Source: Streptomyces sp. 846.5 (GTDB lineage: Bacteria > Actinomycetota > Actinomycetes > Streptomycetales > Streptomycetaceae). From it: a DNA stretch of 64,000 nt. Under the pieces are notes generated by a model. It was not told the origin of the DNA, searched no databases, and worked only from the letters and a program-made list of their open reading frames with translations. Numbering within the stretch: the stretch's first letter is position 1; each line of letters begins with the position of its first letter. The stretch is from the NCBI RefSeq assembly GCF_004365705.1, contig NZ_SOBN01000001.1, positions 1,116,001 to 1,180,000 on the forward strand. Reading direction: 5' to 3'. This document shows positions 28,287 through 38,938 of this stretch, in pieces. Position numbers and translations under genes: made by a program.

Positions 28287-28348
28287 CGTGTGCACTCCTT
28301 CGTCTCCCCCTGCGACCTTGCCCAGGGTATCAAAGCCAGCTATTGTCT

Positions 28349-28371
28349 AACTAGCTACTTATTATCTAGTT
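28349..28371. promoter_or_regulatory. Inverted repeat in the MarR-YceI promoter region
   Basis: AACTAG (28349-28354) and CTAGTT (28366-28371) flank 11 AT-rich bases in a region otherwise unusually low in GC for this genome. The position between divergent genes fits a MarR operator overlapping both promoters. Confidence 0.45.
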
Positions 28372-28396
28372 TCCTAAACGGGAGGGCGTACCAGCC

Positions 28397-28948
28397 ATGT
28401 CATCACCCACCCCCGCAGCCTCGACCACTACTGCGCTCAGCACCCTGCCGACCGGCCGCTACGTCCTGGACCGGACCCGCTCCGAGGTCCGGATCCAGCA
28501 CAAGACCATGTGGGGCCTGGCCACCGTCAAGGGCAGTTTCTCCGACTTCTCCGGCGAGGGCGAGATCCCCGCCGACGGCTCCTCCGCACACGGGACACTG
28601 ACCGTGGACGCCGCCTCACTCGACACCGCCCACGCCAAGCGCGACGCCCACCTCCGCTCCGGCGACTTCTTCGCCACCGACCAGCACCCCACCCTGGCCT
28701 TCACCGCCGACCGGGCCACGGTCACCCCGGACGGCTCGGTCAAGGTCAGCGGCAGCCTCACCGTCCGCGGCACCACCCAGCCGCTGGAGTTCACCGCCCG
28801 GCCGACCGCCGTCGGCGCCGACTCGGTCTCCCTCACCGCGGAGCTGACCGTCGACCGCGACGCCCACGGCCTGGGCTGGAACAAGCTCGGCATGATCAAG
28901 GGCCTGACCGGCGTCACGGTGAACGCGACCTTCGTCCACCAGGCCTGA
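28397..28948 (+). CDS. YceI-family protein
   Basis: Lipocalin-like beta-barrel protein of the YceI family (183 aa). Family members bind isoprenoids or similar lipids and are often stress-induced. The domain starts at GRYVLDRTRSEVRIQHKT and shows LRSGDFFATDQHPTLAFT and SGSLTVRGTTQPLEF. There is no signal peptide, so unlike E. coli YceI it is probably cytoplasmic; the N-terminus is only Ser/Thr/Ala-rich. It is divergent from the MarR gene and followed by a strong terminator. Confidence 0.9.
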   Translation: MSSPTPAASTTTALSTLPTGRYVLDRTRSEVRIQHKTMWGLATVKGSFSDFSGEGEIPADGSSAHGTLTVDAASLDTAHAKRDAHLRSGDFFATDQHPTLAFTADRATVTPDGSVKVSGSLTVRGTTQPLEFTARPTAVGADSVSLTAELTVDRDAHGLGWNKLGMIKGLTGVTVNATFVHQA

Positions 28949-28963
28949 CACCTCGACAGCAGC

Positions 28964-29006
28964 AGACGGGTGGGGCGGCGACCACGGGTCGCCGCCCCAC
29001 CCGTCT
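28964..29006. terminator. Bidirectional terminator between YceI and TetR genes
   Basis: A perfect 20-bp stem (28964-28983 with 28987-29006) with an ACG loop lies between two convergent genes. Confidence 0.85.
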
Positions 29007-29010
29007 TCCG

Positions 29011-29595
29011 TTATGCCCGCGCCCGCACGCCGTCCAGGGCAATGGCGAGCACCCGGTCGCGCTGCCCCTCCTCCGGGAAGGCAGTCGAGGTGATGCCGGA
29101 GACCATCCGCACCAGGTCGTCGAAGCTGATGTCCGCCCGAGCCTCGCCCGCCTGCTGGGCCCGCAGTAGCAGCGGGCCGCCCGCCTCATACAGGGAGTCC
29201 CGGCAGGCCAGGAAGATGTCCGACTCGCCGTTGAGCGCGTCGCGGATGGCCCGCTTGGTGACGGAGTACTCCACGAAGCGGCGCAGCCAGGCGGTCAGCG
29301 CCTGCCACGGAGGCTCTCCGGCCAGCTCCACCGCCGCCTTGCCGAGGGCGTTGACCTCCTCGGCGTAGACGCTCTCGAAGAGGTGCCTGCGGGTGGGGAA
29401 GTTGCGGTAGAGGGTGCCGATGCCGACGCCCGCGCGCCGGGCGATGTCCTCCAGCGAGGCGTCGGCCCCGTTCTCGGCGAAGGCCTCCCGCGCCGCGACC
29501 AGCAGCGCGTCGAAGTTGCGTGCGGCGTCCGCACGGCGGGGGCGCTGCACCACGACGATCTCCGTCGCCGCCGCTGTCGCCGTGGACTCCGCCAT
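29011..29595 (-). CDS. TetR-family repressor divergent from an MFS exporter
   Basis: Regulator of 194 aa. The helix-turn-helix is ASLEDIARRAGVGIGTLYRN (about residues 42-61), followed by PTRRHLFESVY. I start at the ATG at 29595, where GAGGGAG is 7 bases upstream. A longer frame to 29754 would run through the operator palindromes. It is divergent from the MFS gene, and two strong palindromes lie between the two (29635-29656 and 29659-29676). This is the classic layout of a drug-exporter repressor released by the exported compound. Confidence 0.92.
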   Translation of the reverse strand: MAESTATAAATEIVVVQRPRRADAARNFDALLVAAREAFAENGADASLEDIARRAGVGIGTLYRNFPTRRHLFESVYAEEVNALGKAAVELAGEPPWQALTAWLRRFVEYSVTKRAIRDALNGESDIFLACRDSLYEAGGPLLLRAQQAGEARADISFDDLVRMVSGITSTAFPEEGQRDRVLAIALDGVRARA

Positions 29596-29634
29596 CGCGC
29601 ACTCCCTCTTGGGTCGAACAGAGAACCGGGGTTG

Positions 29635-29676
29635 TACCGGAGGTAAGCCTCCGGTATGGTGGAGGCATGCCTCCAC
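29635..29676. promoter_or_regulatory. Tandem palindromic operators of the TetR repressor
   Basis: Site 1 (29635-29656): TACCGGAGG-N4-CCTCCGGTA, perfect 9-bp arms. Site 2 (29659-29676): GTGGAGGCATGCCTCCAC, a perfect 18-bp palindrome. Both share GGAGG-N4-CCTCC, and their centres are 22 bases apart, two helical turns. They sit between the TetR and MFS genes. Confidence 0.75.
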
Positions 29677-29804
29677 TTTAGCAGCCGAGGCATCGGTCCG
29701 CACCGAAGCGGACCCCCACACCCTTCCTGTCCCACGGTCCCCCTGCCCTTCCACGGGTCACCGGACCGCTCTCCGCCATGCCTCGCTCCGAGAGAGAAAC
29801 CATC

Positions 29805-31232
29805 ATGAATCGGACGTCCAATCGGCTCACCTTCGCGGTCCTCGCGACCGGAGCCGGCGTCTTCTCGATGCTGCAGTCGCTGATCGCCCCGGCCCTGCCC
29901 ACCGTCCAGCACGCGATGCACACCTCCCAGTCCACAGCGACCTGGGTGATGACCGCCTATCTGCTCTCCGCCTCCGTCTTCACCCCGATCCTCGGGCGCG
30001 TCGGCGACCTGGTCGGCAAGAAGCGCACCCTGGTCGCGGTCCTGGCCGCGCTGGTGCTCGGCTGCCTGCTGGCGGCGCTCGCGCCCAACATCGGCGTGCT
30101 GATCGTCGCCCGAGTCGTCCAGGGCATCGGCGGCGCGCTCTTCCCGCTCTCCTTCGGCATCATCAGGGACGAGTTCCCCGCCGTCCGGGTCTCCCCCAGC
30201 ATCAGCAACCTCTCCGCGGTGATCGCCGCCGGCGGCGGCTTCGGCATGGTGCTCGCCGGGCCCATCGTCGGCGCGCTGGACTACCGCTGGCTGTTCTGGC
30301 TGCCGGTCGGCGTGGTGGCACTGGCTGCCCTCGCCGCACTGCGCTGGATCCCCGAGTCGCCCACCCGCGGCGAGGGCAATGTCAACTGGCTCGGCGCCGG
30401 GCTGCTCTCGGCCTGGCTGGTCGCCCTGCTGCTGCCCATCAGCCAGGCCTCCGTCTGGGGCTGGGGCTCGATGCGGGTGAACCTGCTGCTGGTCGTCGCG
30501 GTGGTGCTGTTCGCGCTGTGGATCCGCTCCGAGAGCCGCGCCGCCAGCCCGCTGATCGACCTCAAGGTGATGCGGCTGCGCGCGGTGTGGACCACCAACA
30601 CCGCCGCACTGCTCTTCGGCGCCGGCATGTACGCGGTCTGGTCCTTCCTGCCCGGCTTCGCCCAGACGCCCTCCTCGGCCGGCTACGGCTTCGGCTCCAG
30701 CGTGACCGGGGCCGGCCTGCTGATGCTGCCGATGCTGGTCGCGATGTTCTGCTCGGGCGTGCTCAGCGGGCGCCTGCAGCCGATCGTCGGCGCCAAGGCG
30801 CTGCTGGTCACCGGCGCCGCGCTGGGCGCGGCGGCCTGCGCGATCCTCGCCGCCTGGCACGGTCAGCAGTGGCAGATCGCCTTCGCCGCAGGGGTGTTCG
30901 GCCTCGGCATCGGCCTGGCCTTCGCCTCGATGGCGAACCTGATCGTCCAGAGCGTGCCGGCCGAGCAGACCGGCGCGGCGACCGGCATGAACGCCAATAT
31001 CCGCACCATCGGCGGGTCGCTGGGCGCGGCCGTGATGAGCAGCCTGGTCACCGGCAACCTGCAGGCCTCCGGGCTGCCCGCGGAAGGCGGCTACACCGGG
31101 GGGTTCGGCCTGCTGGCCGTCCTCTGCCTGGCCGCTTCGCTGACCGCCTTGCTGGTCCCGGCCCGTGCAGTGGCCCTTCGGGCCGCCGCCGTGGGCCAGC
31201 CCACACGGGTGTCCGAGGTCGCGGGACGGTAA
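29805..31232 (+). CDS. MFS efflux transporter, DHA2/EmrB-QacA-like
   Basis: Proton-driven membrane exporter of 475 aa. About 12-14 hydrophobic helices are visible. The MFS motif A between helices 2 and 3 is GRVGDLVGKKRTLV, and motif C-like Gly-rich AAGGGFGMVLAGPIVGALDY follows in helix 5. I prefer the ATG at 29805 over one at 29778 because GAGAGA lies before it. Control is expected from the divergent TetR repressor. The substrate is unknown; toxic organic compounds or antibiotics are typical for this group. Confidence 0.9.
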   Translation: MNRTSNRLTFAVLATGAGVFSMLQSLIAPALPTVQHAMHTSQSTATWVMTAYLLSASVFTPILGRVGDLVGKKRTLVAVLAALVLGCLLAALAPNIGVLIVARVVQGIGGALFPLSFGIIRDEFPAVRVSPSISNLSAVIAAGGGFGMVLAGPIVGALDYRWLFWLPVGVVALAALAALRWIPESPTRGEGNVNWLGAGLLSAWLVALLLPISQASVWGWGSMRVNLLLVVAVVLFALWIRSESRAASPLIDLKVMRLRAVWTTNTAALLFGAGMYAVWSFLPGFAQTPSSAGYGFGSSVTGAGLLMLPMLVAMFCSGVLSGRLQPIVGAKALLVTGAALGAAACAILAAWHGQQWQIAFAAGVFGLGIGLAFASMANLIVQSVPAEQTGAATGMNANIRTIGGSLGAAVMSSLVTGNLQASGLPAEGGYTGGFGLLAVLCLAASLTALLVPARAVALRAAAVGQPTRVSEVAGR

Positions 31233-31237
31233 TCGGC

Positions 31238-31338
31238 GTGCATGGCTTGTCGCGCAGTTCCCCGCGCCCCTAGCTGTCTGCAACTGGCCCAGTTGCACAT
31301 GGTTAGGGGCGCGGGGAACTGCGCGACAAACCATGCAC
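31238..31338. repeat. Palindromic repeat element, copy A
   Basis: A ~100-bp inverted repeat with arms of about 35 bases (one mismatch) containing the core GCGCAGTTCCCCGCGCCCCT, and an inner stem GCAACT/AGTTGC. It lies between convergent genes (MFS exporter and XRE regulator) and could terminate both. Copies B and C are at 40264-40362 and 51078-51148. Similar elements are common between genes in Streptomyces genomes. Confidence 0.9.
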
Positions 31339-31347
31339 CACCCGCAC

Positions 31348-32196
31348 TCAACCCCCAGCAGCAACCATGTCCTGCAACCCCACCACCCTCAACAGTTGCA
31401 ACCGCTCCGCGGCCTCACTGCCGGGCCGCGCCGTGTAGACGATCAGCCGCTGGTCGTGGTTGGCGCTGAGCATCACCTCGCAGTCCAGTTCGAGCGCTCC
31501 CACCACCGGGTGAAGCACCGTCTTGGTGTCAGCGCGCCGCACGGCGACATCGTGCTCGGCCCACAGTGCCGCGAACTCCGGCGAAGCCGCCAGCAGCCGC
31601 CGTACCAGCGACGCCGCCCGCGCGTCGTCCGGTCGGGCCGCGACCACCGACCGCAGTTGCGCGGCGTGGACGCGGCCCAGGCGCTCGTGTTCGTCCGGGG
31701 CGAGCCGGTCCCGCGAACCGGGGTCGGTGAACCAGCGCCAGACGATGTTGCGCTCGCCCGGCGGGCGGCCGCTGTTGTCCCCGAACACCGCCATCGCCAG
31801 CGGGTTCTGTGCCAGCACGTCGCCGATGTCGGAGGTCACCTGCGCGGGGGTGTCGTACAGCCGGTCCAGGATCAGCAGCAGTCCGGGGCGGACGTGCCCA
31901 CCCCCTGCCGCAGCCCGCGGTGGGGCCTGTCCGGCCAGGTGGTACAGGTGGTCGCGTTCGTCGTCGCTCAGCCGCAGCGCCCGGGCCAGCGCGGCCAGCA
32001 GCTGCGCCGAGGGGTGCGGTCCGCGCTGCTGCTCCAGCCGGGTGTAGTAGTCCGCCGACATGCCCGCGAGCTGGGCGACCTCCTCGCGCCGCAGCCCCTG
32101 CGTCCGCCGCCGCGCCCCCGCGGGCAGGCCCACATCGGCGGGGGTGAGCCGGTCGCGGGATCGGCGGAGGAAGTCGGCGAGCTGCGCGCGGTCCAT
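31348..32196 (-). CDS. XRE-family regulator with MmyB-like ligand domain
   Basis: Regulator of 282 aa. An N-terminal helix-turn-helix (REEVAQLAGMSADYYTRLEQ, about residues 36-55) is followed by the MmyB-like PAS-related domain seen in many actinobacterial regulators (NIVWRWFTDPGSR, EFAALWAEHDVAVR, VVGALELDCEVM). The ATG at 32196 is preceded by GGGGGA; a frame to 32223 lacks support. It is divergent from a short-chain NAD(P)-binding protein, a very common pairing in which this regulator type controls the oxidoreductase. Confidence 0.92.
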   Translation of the reverse strand: MDRAQLADFLRRSRDRLTPADVGLPAGARRRTQGLRREEVAQLAGMSADYYTRLEQQRGPHPSAQLLAALARALRLSDDERDHLYHLAGQAPPRAAAGGGHVRPGLLLILDRLYDTPAQVTSDIGDVLAQNPLAMAVFGDNSGRPPGERNIVWRWFTDPGSRDRLAPDEHERLGRVHAAQLRSVVAARPDDARAASLVRRLLAASPEFAALWAEHDVAVRRADTKTVLHPVVGALELDCEVMLSANHDQRLIVYTARPGSEAAERLQLLRVVGLQDMVAAGG

Positions 32197-32323
32197 GGAT
32201 CCAGCATCCCCCGGCCGCCGCACGGTATCCAGGGATCGCCGATCCCCCGATCGACGGGTCTCTCCCGCTGCCCGCAGGCCGTCCGCATGCTGGAGTCAGC
32301 AACCCGGCGAGAGGACAAGAACG

Positions 32324-33184
32324 ATGACGACGATTCTGGTGACCGGAGCGACCGGGCAGGTCGGCCGGCGGCTGGTGCCCAGGCTGATCCAGTGGGCGGC
32401 CGAGGGCGAGCGGCTGCGGGTGCTGGTCCGCGGCGAGGCCGCCGCCGAACGCTTCACCGCGCTCGGCGCCGAGGTGGTCCTCGGCGACCTGCGCGAGGAG
32501 GGCGACCGGGCCAAGGCCCTGCAGGGCGTGGACGACGTGGTCAATGTCGCCGCCGCCTTCCGCGGCGTTCCGGACGAGGAGGCGCTGGCCGTCAACCGGG
32601 ACGCGGCGATCGCGCTCGGCCGGCAGGCCCTGGACGCGGGCGTCCGCCGCTTCGTGCAGACCAGTACCAATCTGGTCCACGGCTTCGGCCACGGCCGCCC
32701 CGCCCGCGCGGACGACCCGCTGGAGCCGGTGCCCTGGGGCGTCTACCCGAGGTCCAAGGCCGAGGCCGACGCCGCCCTGGCCGAGCTGCACACCGGGCAC
32801 GGCCTGCCGCTGGTGACCGTACGGCTGGCGTACGTCTACGGCGAGGGCGACCCGCACCTGCGCGACGCGGCGGCCCGCGCCGCGGACTGGGCCGCACACC
32901 AGCGGCTGCCCATGGTGCACCACGCGGACGTGGCCCAGGCCCTGCACCGGGCGCTGCGCACCCCCGGCATCGAGGGCCGGATCTACCACGCCACCGACGA
33001 CGCCCCGGTCACCGCCTACGACATCCACCGGCTCGCCGGACTCCCCATCCCGCCGGAGGCCGCCGGGAAGCAGGACCCGTACCCCTGGATGGGCGTCACC
33101 GACAACCTCCCGCTCCGCGACGAGCTGGGCTGGCGCCCGCTCTACCCCTCGGTATGGACGGCCCGCGACGCCGGAGCACTGTAG
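32324..33184 (+). CDS. NAD(P)-dependent epimerase/dehydratase-like protein
   Basis: Extended or atypical short-chain dehydrogenase (286 aa). The nucleotide-binding motif GATGQVGRRL is at residues 8-17 and the Tyr-x3-Lys pair is YPRSK, after STNLVHG. The substrate is unknown. The ATG at 32324 follows GAGAGGA. It is divergent from the MmyB-like regulator, which probably controls it. A hairpin follows the stop codon (33201-33235). Confidence 0.88.
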   Translation: MTTILVTGATGQVGRRLVPRLIQWAAEGERLRVLVRGEAAAERFTALGAEVVLGDLREEGDRAKALQGVDDVVNVAAAFRGVPDEEALAVNRDAAIALGRQALDAGVRRFVQTSTNLVHGFGHGRPARADDPLEPVPWGVYPRSKAEADAALAELHTGHGLPLVTVRLAYVYGEGDPHLRDAAARAADWAAHQRLPMVHHADVAQALHRALRTPGIEGRIYHATDDAPVTAYDIHRLAGLPIPPEAAGKQDPYPWMGVTDNLPLRDELGWRPLYPSVWTARDAGAL

Positions 33185-33200
33185 GACGCCCTTGACCGGG

Positions 33201-33235
33201 CATCGCCCGGACGGCGGCTCGCTGTCCGGGCGATG
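33201..33235 (+). terminator. Hairpin terminator after the epimerase-like gene
   Basis: CATCGCCCGGAC (33201-33212) pairs perfectly with GTCCGGGCGATG (33224-33235) around an 11-base loop, starting 16 bases after the stop codon. Confidence 0.7.
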
Positions 33236-33254
33236 ACCCGTCACCCTGGACCCC

Positions 33255-33956
33255 ATGGCAGCAGGAGTGGCACCGGCCGTCCCGGCCGACGACGTAGCGG
33301 CGATCGTCGCCCGGCTGCGCACCCTGCTCGCCGCGCTGCCCCCGCAGGACGGTGTCGCGGCCTTCGCCGCCGCCTATCTGACCGTCACCGAGTCCCTGGC
33401 CGCGCACCTGGCCGAGGGCGGCTTCTTCAAGAACCCCGCCGAGGTCGCCCGGCTCGACGTGCTGTTCGCCGGACGGTTCCTGGACGCCCTCGCCGCCCGC
33501 CGCGCCCCGGCCTGCTGGCGGCCGCTGCTGCACCTGCGGCTGCACCCGGGCGTGCTGCCGGTCCAGTTCGCGCTGTGCGGGATGAACGCCCATATCGAGC
33601 ACGACCTGCCGCTGGCGGTGGTGGACGCCTGCGCCGTGCTCGGCTGCTCCCCCGACGAGCTCTCCGGCGACTTCCACCGCGTCAACGACCTGCTGGCCCA
33701 GGTCGAGGAGCAGGTCAGGGACCGGCTGATGCCGGTCGTGGACGGTGAGCTGGCGGTGGCCGAGCCGCTGCTGCACCTGCTCAGCGCCTGGAGCATCGAC
33801 CGGGCCCGCGACGCCGCCTGGGCCTCGGCGGTCACGCTCTGGGAGCTGCGCGACCGCCCCGAGGCCTACCGGGTGGCCGCCGACGCCCTGGACGACGCGA
33901 CCGGCCTGGTCAGCCGCTGCCTGCTCACCCCGCTCGGCCCGCACGGGAGCGGCTGA
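33255..33956 (+). CDS. DUF5995-family protein
   Basis: A 233-residue protein of unknown function, probably cytoplasmic and mostly helical. I recognise the DUF5995 pattern by the conserved GMNAHIEHDLPLAV stretch (about residues 108-121) and FFKNPAEVARLDVLFAGRF before it. No signal peptide or membrane helix is seen. The His/Asp-rich core motif suggests a metal-dependent activity, but this is inference. It is convergent with guaB1, with only 18 bases between the stop codons. Confidence 0.75.
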   Translation: MAAGVAPAVPADDVAAIVARLRTLLAALPPQDGVAAFAAAYLTVTESLAAHLAEGGFFKNPAEVARLDVLFAGRFLDALAARRAPACWRPLLHLRLHPGVLPVQFALCGMNAHIEHDLPLAVVDACAVLGCSPDELSGDFHRVNDLLAQVEEQVRDRLMPVVDGELAVAEPLLHLLSAWSIDRARDAAWASAVTLWELRDRPEAYRVAADALDDATGLVSRCLLTPLGPHGSG

Positions 33957-33974
33957 GCAGGCAGCGGGCCAGGA

Positions 33975-35642
<1,668 letters not shown>

Positions 35643-36329
35643 TCAGTGGCGGTGCACCCAGGGTGAGTTCTCGGTCGCCGCGGCGGCCTGCGCACGCAGC
35701 TTGCGGACGGCCTCGGCCGGGTCCTCCGCCCCGTACACGGCCGAGCCGGCCACGAAGACGTCCGCGCCGGCGTCCGCGCAGCGCTCGATGGTCTCGGCGG
35801 AGACCCCGCCGTCGATCTGCAGCCACAGCTGCAGGCCGTGCCGGTTGATCAGCTCCCGGGTGCGGCGGATCTTGGGCAGCATGATGTCCAGGAAGGACTG
35901 GCCGCCGAAGCCCGGCTCCACGGTCATGATCAGCAGCATGTCCAGCTCGGACAGCAGGTCCTCGTAGGGCTCGATCGGCGTGGCCGGCTTCAGCGCCATC
36001 GAGGCTCGCGCACCCAGCGAGCGGATCTCCCGGGCCAGCCGCACCGGCGCCGCGGCCGCCTCCACATGAAAGGTCACCGAACCGGCCCCGGCCTCCGCGT
36101 ACTGCGGGGCCCAGCGGTCCGGGTCCTCGATCATCAGATGGCAGTCGATGGGGATGTCGGTGGCCTTGCGCAGCGACTCCACCACGGGCAGGCCCAGGGT
36201 CAGGTTGGGCACGAAATGGTTGTCCATGACGTCGACGTGCAGCCAGTCGGCGCCGCGCACGGCCTCCGCCTCGTCGGCGAGCCGCGCGAAGTCCGCGGCC
36301 AGGATGCTGGGGCTGATCTGAGGGCTCAT
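35643..36329 (-). CDS. rpe: Ribulose-phosphate 3-epimerase
   Basis: Pentose-phosphate enzyme interconverting ribulose 5-phosphate and xylulose 5-phosphate (228 aa, normal length). Signatures are [15 protein letters not shown] at the N-terminus, [16 protein letters not shown] with metal-binding His/Asp, [17 protein letters not shown] and [10 protein letters not shown]. It lies 43 bases downstream of the rsmB-like gene on the same strand and ends at a clear terminator. Confidence 0.97.
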   Translation of the reverse strand: MSPQISPSILAADFARLADEAEAVRGADWLHVDVMDNHFVPNLTLGLPVVESLRKATDIPIDCHLMIEDPDRWAPQYAEAGAGSVTFHVEAAAAPVRLAREIRSLGARASMALKPATPIEPYEDLLSELDMLLIMTVEPGFGGQSFLDIMLPKIRRTRELINRHGLQLWLQIDGGVSAETIERCADAGADVFVAGSAVYGAEDPAEAVRKLRAQAAAATENSPWVHRH

Positions 36330-36372
36330 GGCGCCAAGTATCCCCGGTGCCCTGACGGGAGCCTGTGCCTGG

Positions 36373-37812
36373 TCAGGGCTTCTTGCGCAGCAGCGCCAGA
36401 TACATGGCGTCGGTGCCGTGCAGATGCGGCCACAGCTGGACGTCCGGCCCCTCGCCCAGGTCCGGGACGCCCGGCAGCAGCGGCCGGGCGTCGATCAGCT
36501 CGGCGTCGGACCGCTTGCGCAGCACGTCCTGGACCACCATGCGGGTCTCGGCGAGGTGCGGGGAGCAGGTGGCGTAGCCGACGACGCCGCCGGGGCGGGT
36601 GGCGTCGATCGCCGACTCCAGCAGGCCGCGCTGCAGCGGGCCGAAGTTGGCGACGTCCTCGGGCCGCCGCCGCCAGCGCGACTCGGGCCTCCGCCGCAGC
36701 GCGCCGAGCCCGCTGCAGGGGACGTCCACCAGCACCCGGTCGAAGCTCTCCGGACGCCACGCGGGCCGCAGGCCGTCCGCGGTGATCACGGCGTAGCGGC
36801 CCGGGTTGCCGTGCAGGGCCTTGGCGACCAGCGCCGCACGGTGCGGCTGCGACTCGGAGGCGACCAGCGCGGCGCCCCGCTGCGCGGCCAGCGCGGCCAG
36901 CAGCGCGGCCTTGCCGCCGGGGCCGGCGCAGCCGTCCAGCCACAACTCGTCCCGGCCCTCGACCGGCGCCGCCGCCAGCGCGGCGGCGACCAGCTGGCTG
37001 CCCTCGTCCTGGACCCCCGCGCGGTTCTCCGCCACGGCCGGGACCACGGCGGGGTCGCCGCCCTCGACCAGCCGTACCGCGTAGGGGGACCAGCGCCCGG
37101 CCTCGCTCTCCTCCGCGGGCAGCGAGTCGCGCACCTCCTGCGCGGTGGAACGGCCCGGACGGGCCACCAGGGTCACCGCCGGGCGCTCGTTGTCGGCGGC
37201 CAGTAGCTCGGAGACGGCGGCGCGGCCGCAGTGCTGCGGCTGCCAGACGCCCAACGCGTCCCAGAGCGCGGCGACCACCCAGCGCGGGTGCGAGTACAGC
37301 ACCGCGAGGTGGTCCTCGGCGTCCTCCTCGTAGGGCGGCGCGACCTGCTCCAGCCAGGTGTCCAGGTCCTGGGTGCTGATCTTCCGCATCACCGCGTTGA
37401 CGAACTTGGCGCGCCCGTCGCCGAGGACCACCCGGGCCAGCTCGACGGTGGCGGAGACGGCGGCGTGCGGGGGGATGCGGGTGCCCAGCAGCTGGTGCGC
37501 GCCCAGCGACAGCACGTCCAGCACATTGGGGTCGACCTTGCTCAGCGGCCGGTCGATGCAGGCGCCGATGATGGCGTCGTAGCTGCCGCGCATCCGCAGC
37601 GTGCCGTAGACCAGCTCGGTGGCGAAGGCGGCGTCGCGGCGCTCGAAGCCCTCGTTCTTCTCCGCCTTGCGCAGCAGCGAGGGCAGGATCAGGTTGGCGT
37701 AGGCGTCGCGCTCGTCCACGGCCCGCAGCGCCGTGAAGGCGACCATCCGTGCCGGGTCCTTCTTGGGACGGCGGTGCGGACGGGGCGCGGACTTGGGGGC
37801 TGGACCGGTCAT
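36373..37812 (-). CDS. rsmB: 16S rRNA m5C methyltransferase, RsmB/Sun family with NusB domain
   Basis: SAM-dependent rRNA cytosine-C5 methyltransferase (479 aa). An N-terminal NusB-like RNA-binding domain ([20 protein letters not shown] onward) is followed by the methyltransferase domain with [13 protein letters not shown] (SAM site) and both expected cysteines: [13 protein letters not shown] and [13 protein letters not shown]. The N-terminus is basic and proline-rich. It lies 60 bases after fmt, in the fmt-rsmB-rpe order common in actinobacteria. Confidence 0.95.
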   Translation of the reverse strand: MTGPAPKSAPRPHRRPKKDPARMVAFTALRAVDERDAYANLILPSLLRKAEKNEGFERRDAAFATELVYGTLRMRGSYDAIIGACIDRPLSKVDPNVLDVLSLGAHQLLGTRIPPHAAVSATVELARVVLGDGRAKFVNAVMRKISTQDLDTWLEQVAPPYEEDAEDHLAVLYSHPRWVVAALWDALGVWQPQHCGRAAVSELLAADNERPAVTLVARPGRSTAQEVRDSLPAEESEAGRWSPYAVRLVEGGDPAVVPAVAENRAGVQDEGSQLVAAALAAAPVEGRDELWLDGCAGPGGKAALLAALAAQRGAALVASESQPHRAALVAKALHGNPGRYAVITADGLRPAWRPESFDRVLVDVPCSGLGALRRRPESRWRRRPEDVANFGPLQRGLLESAIDATRPGGVVGYATCSPHLAETRMVVQDVLRKRSDAELIDARPLLPGVPDLGEGPDVQLWPHLHGTDAMYLALLRKKP

Positions 37813-37872
37813 GTGGTGCCTCGCAAAGGTGCTGACGTTGGTTATGGGTCGTGCTGGTGGAAAAGTGCAGGC

Positions 37873-38802
37873 CTACTGGCCCAGACGCTCGCCGGGCTCC
37901 AGGCGCGAGCCCCGCGCCCAGTCTCCCGCCGCCATCCGCTTCTTGCCCTGCGGCTGGACCTCGTCCAGCTCGATCTCATGGCTGCCGGTGCCGACCCGCA
38001 CGGTGTTCTTGTTCACCGCGATCTCCCCGGGCGCCAGCTCCGAGCGGCCGGCCGCGAGCCGTACCGGTCCCAGCTTGAGCCGCTCGCCGCGGAACAGCGT
38101 CCAGGCGCCGGGGGCCGGGGTGCAGCCGCGGACCACCCGGTCCACCCGCAGGGCGGGGGCGTTCCAGTCGACCCTGGCGTCCTCGACGCTGATCTTGGGG
38201 GCGAGGCTGACGCCGTCGGCGGGCTGGGGGCGCGGGCTGAGCTTCCCCTCCTCGATCCCGTCCATGGTCGCCACCAGCAGCCGCGCGCCGGAGCGGGACA
38301 GCCGCTCCAGCAGGTCGCCGCTGGTGTCGCCGGGGCGCACCATCTCGGTGACCGTGCCGTAGACCGGTCCGGTGTCCAGTCCCTGCTCGATCTCGAACGT
38401 CGAGGCGCCGGTGACCTCGTCCCCGGCCAGCACCGCGTGCTGCACCGGGGCCGCGCCGCGCCAGGCCGGCAGCAGCGAGAAGTGCAGGTTGACCCAGCCG
38501 TGCCGCGGGACGTCCAGGGCCGCCTTGGGCAGCAGCGCACCGTAGGCGACCACCGGGCAGCAGTCCGGGGCGAGCTGCGCCAGCCGCTCCAGGAACTCGG
38601 GCTCGCGCGGGCGCCCCGGCTTGAGCACCTCGATCCCGTGCTGCTCGGCCAGCTGCGCCACCGGGCTCGCGACCAGCTTCCGGCCGCGGCCGGCCGGCGC
38701 GTCCGGACGGGTGACCACGGCGGCCACCTCGTGCCGGGAGGCGATCAGCGCCTCCAGGGCGGGCAGAGCGGGCTCGGGCGTACCGGCGAATACCAGCTTC
38801 AC
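37873..38802 (-). CDS. fmt: Methionyl-tRNA formyltransferase
   Basis: Formylates initiator Met-tRNA using 10-formyl-THF (309 aa, normal). N-terminal Rossmann-like formyltransferase domain [20 protein letters not shown]. The catalytic set is seen as [19 protein letters not shown] and the Asp-containing [18 protein letters not shown]. The C-terminal OB-fold tRNA-binding domain begins near residue 205. It follows def by 136 bases on the same strand, the usual def-fmt pairing. Confidence 0.97.
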   Translation of the reverse strand: MKLVFAGTPEPALPALEALIASRHEVAAVVTRPDAPAGRGRKLVASPVAQLAEQHGIEVLKPGRPREPEFLERLAQLAPDCCPVVAYGALLPKAALDVPRHGWVNLHFSLLPAWRGAAPVQHAVLAGDEVTGASTFEIEQGLDTGPVYGTVTEMVRPGDTSGDLLERLSRSGARLLVATMDGIEEGKLSPRPQPADGVSLAPKISVEDARVDWNAPALRVDRVVRGCTPAPGAWTLFRGERLKLGPVRLAAGRSELAPGEIAVNKNTVRVGTGSHEIELDEVQPQGKKRMAAGDWARGSRLEPGERLGQ

Positions 38803-38938
38803 TCAGCTTCTCCTCGGAATATCCAGGCGCAAGGGCTCACTGACCAGGGGTTCACGTGGGGGTGCGGGGGGTCGCCCCCCGGAATTCTGGAGCATGCAGG
38901 CGGGGCCTTTCAGGAGCTGGAGGCGACAGGAGCGGACG

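Noticed and set aside
38864..38882. G/C-run hairpin (GGGGGG-TCG-CCCCCC) between fmt and def
   Set aside because: Only a 6-bp stem of homopolymer runs without a T tract. The two genes are on the same strand and normally co-transcribed, so a terminator is doubtful.
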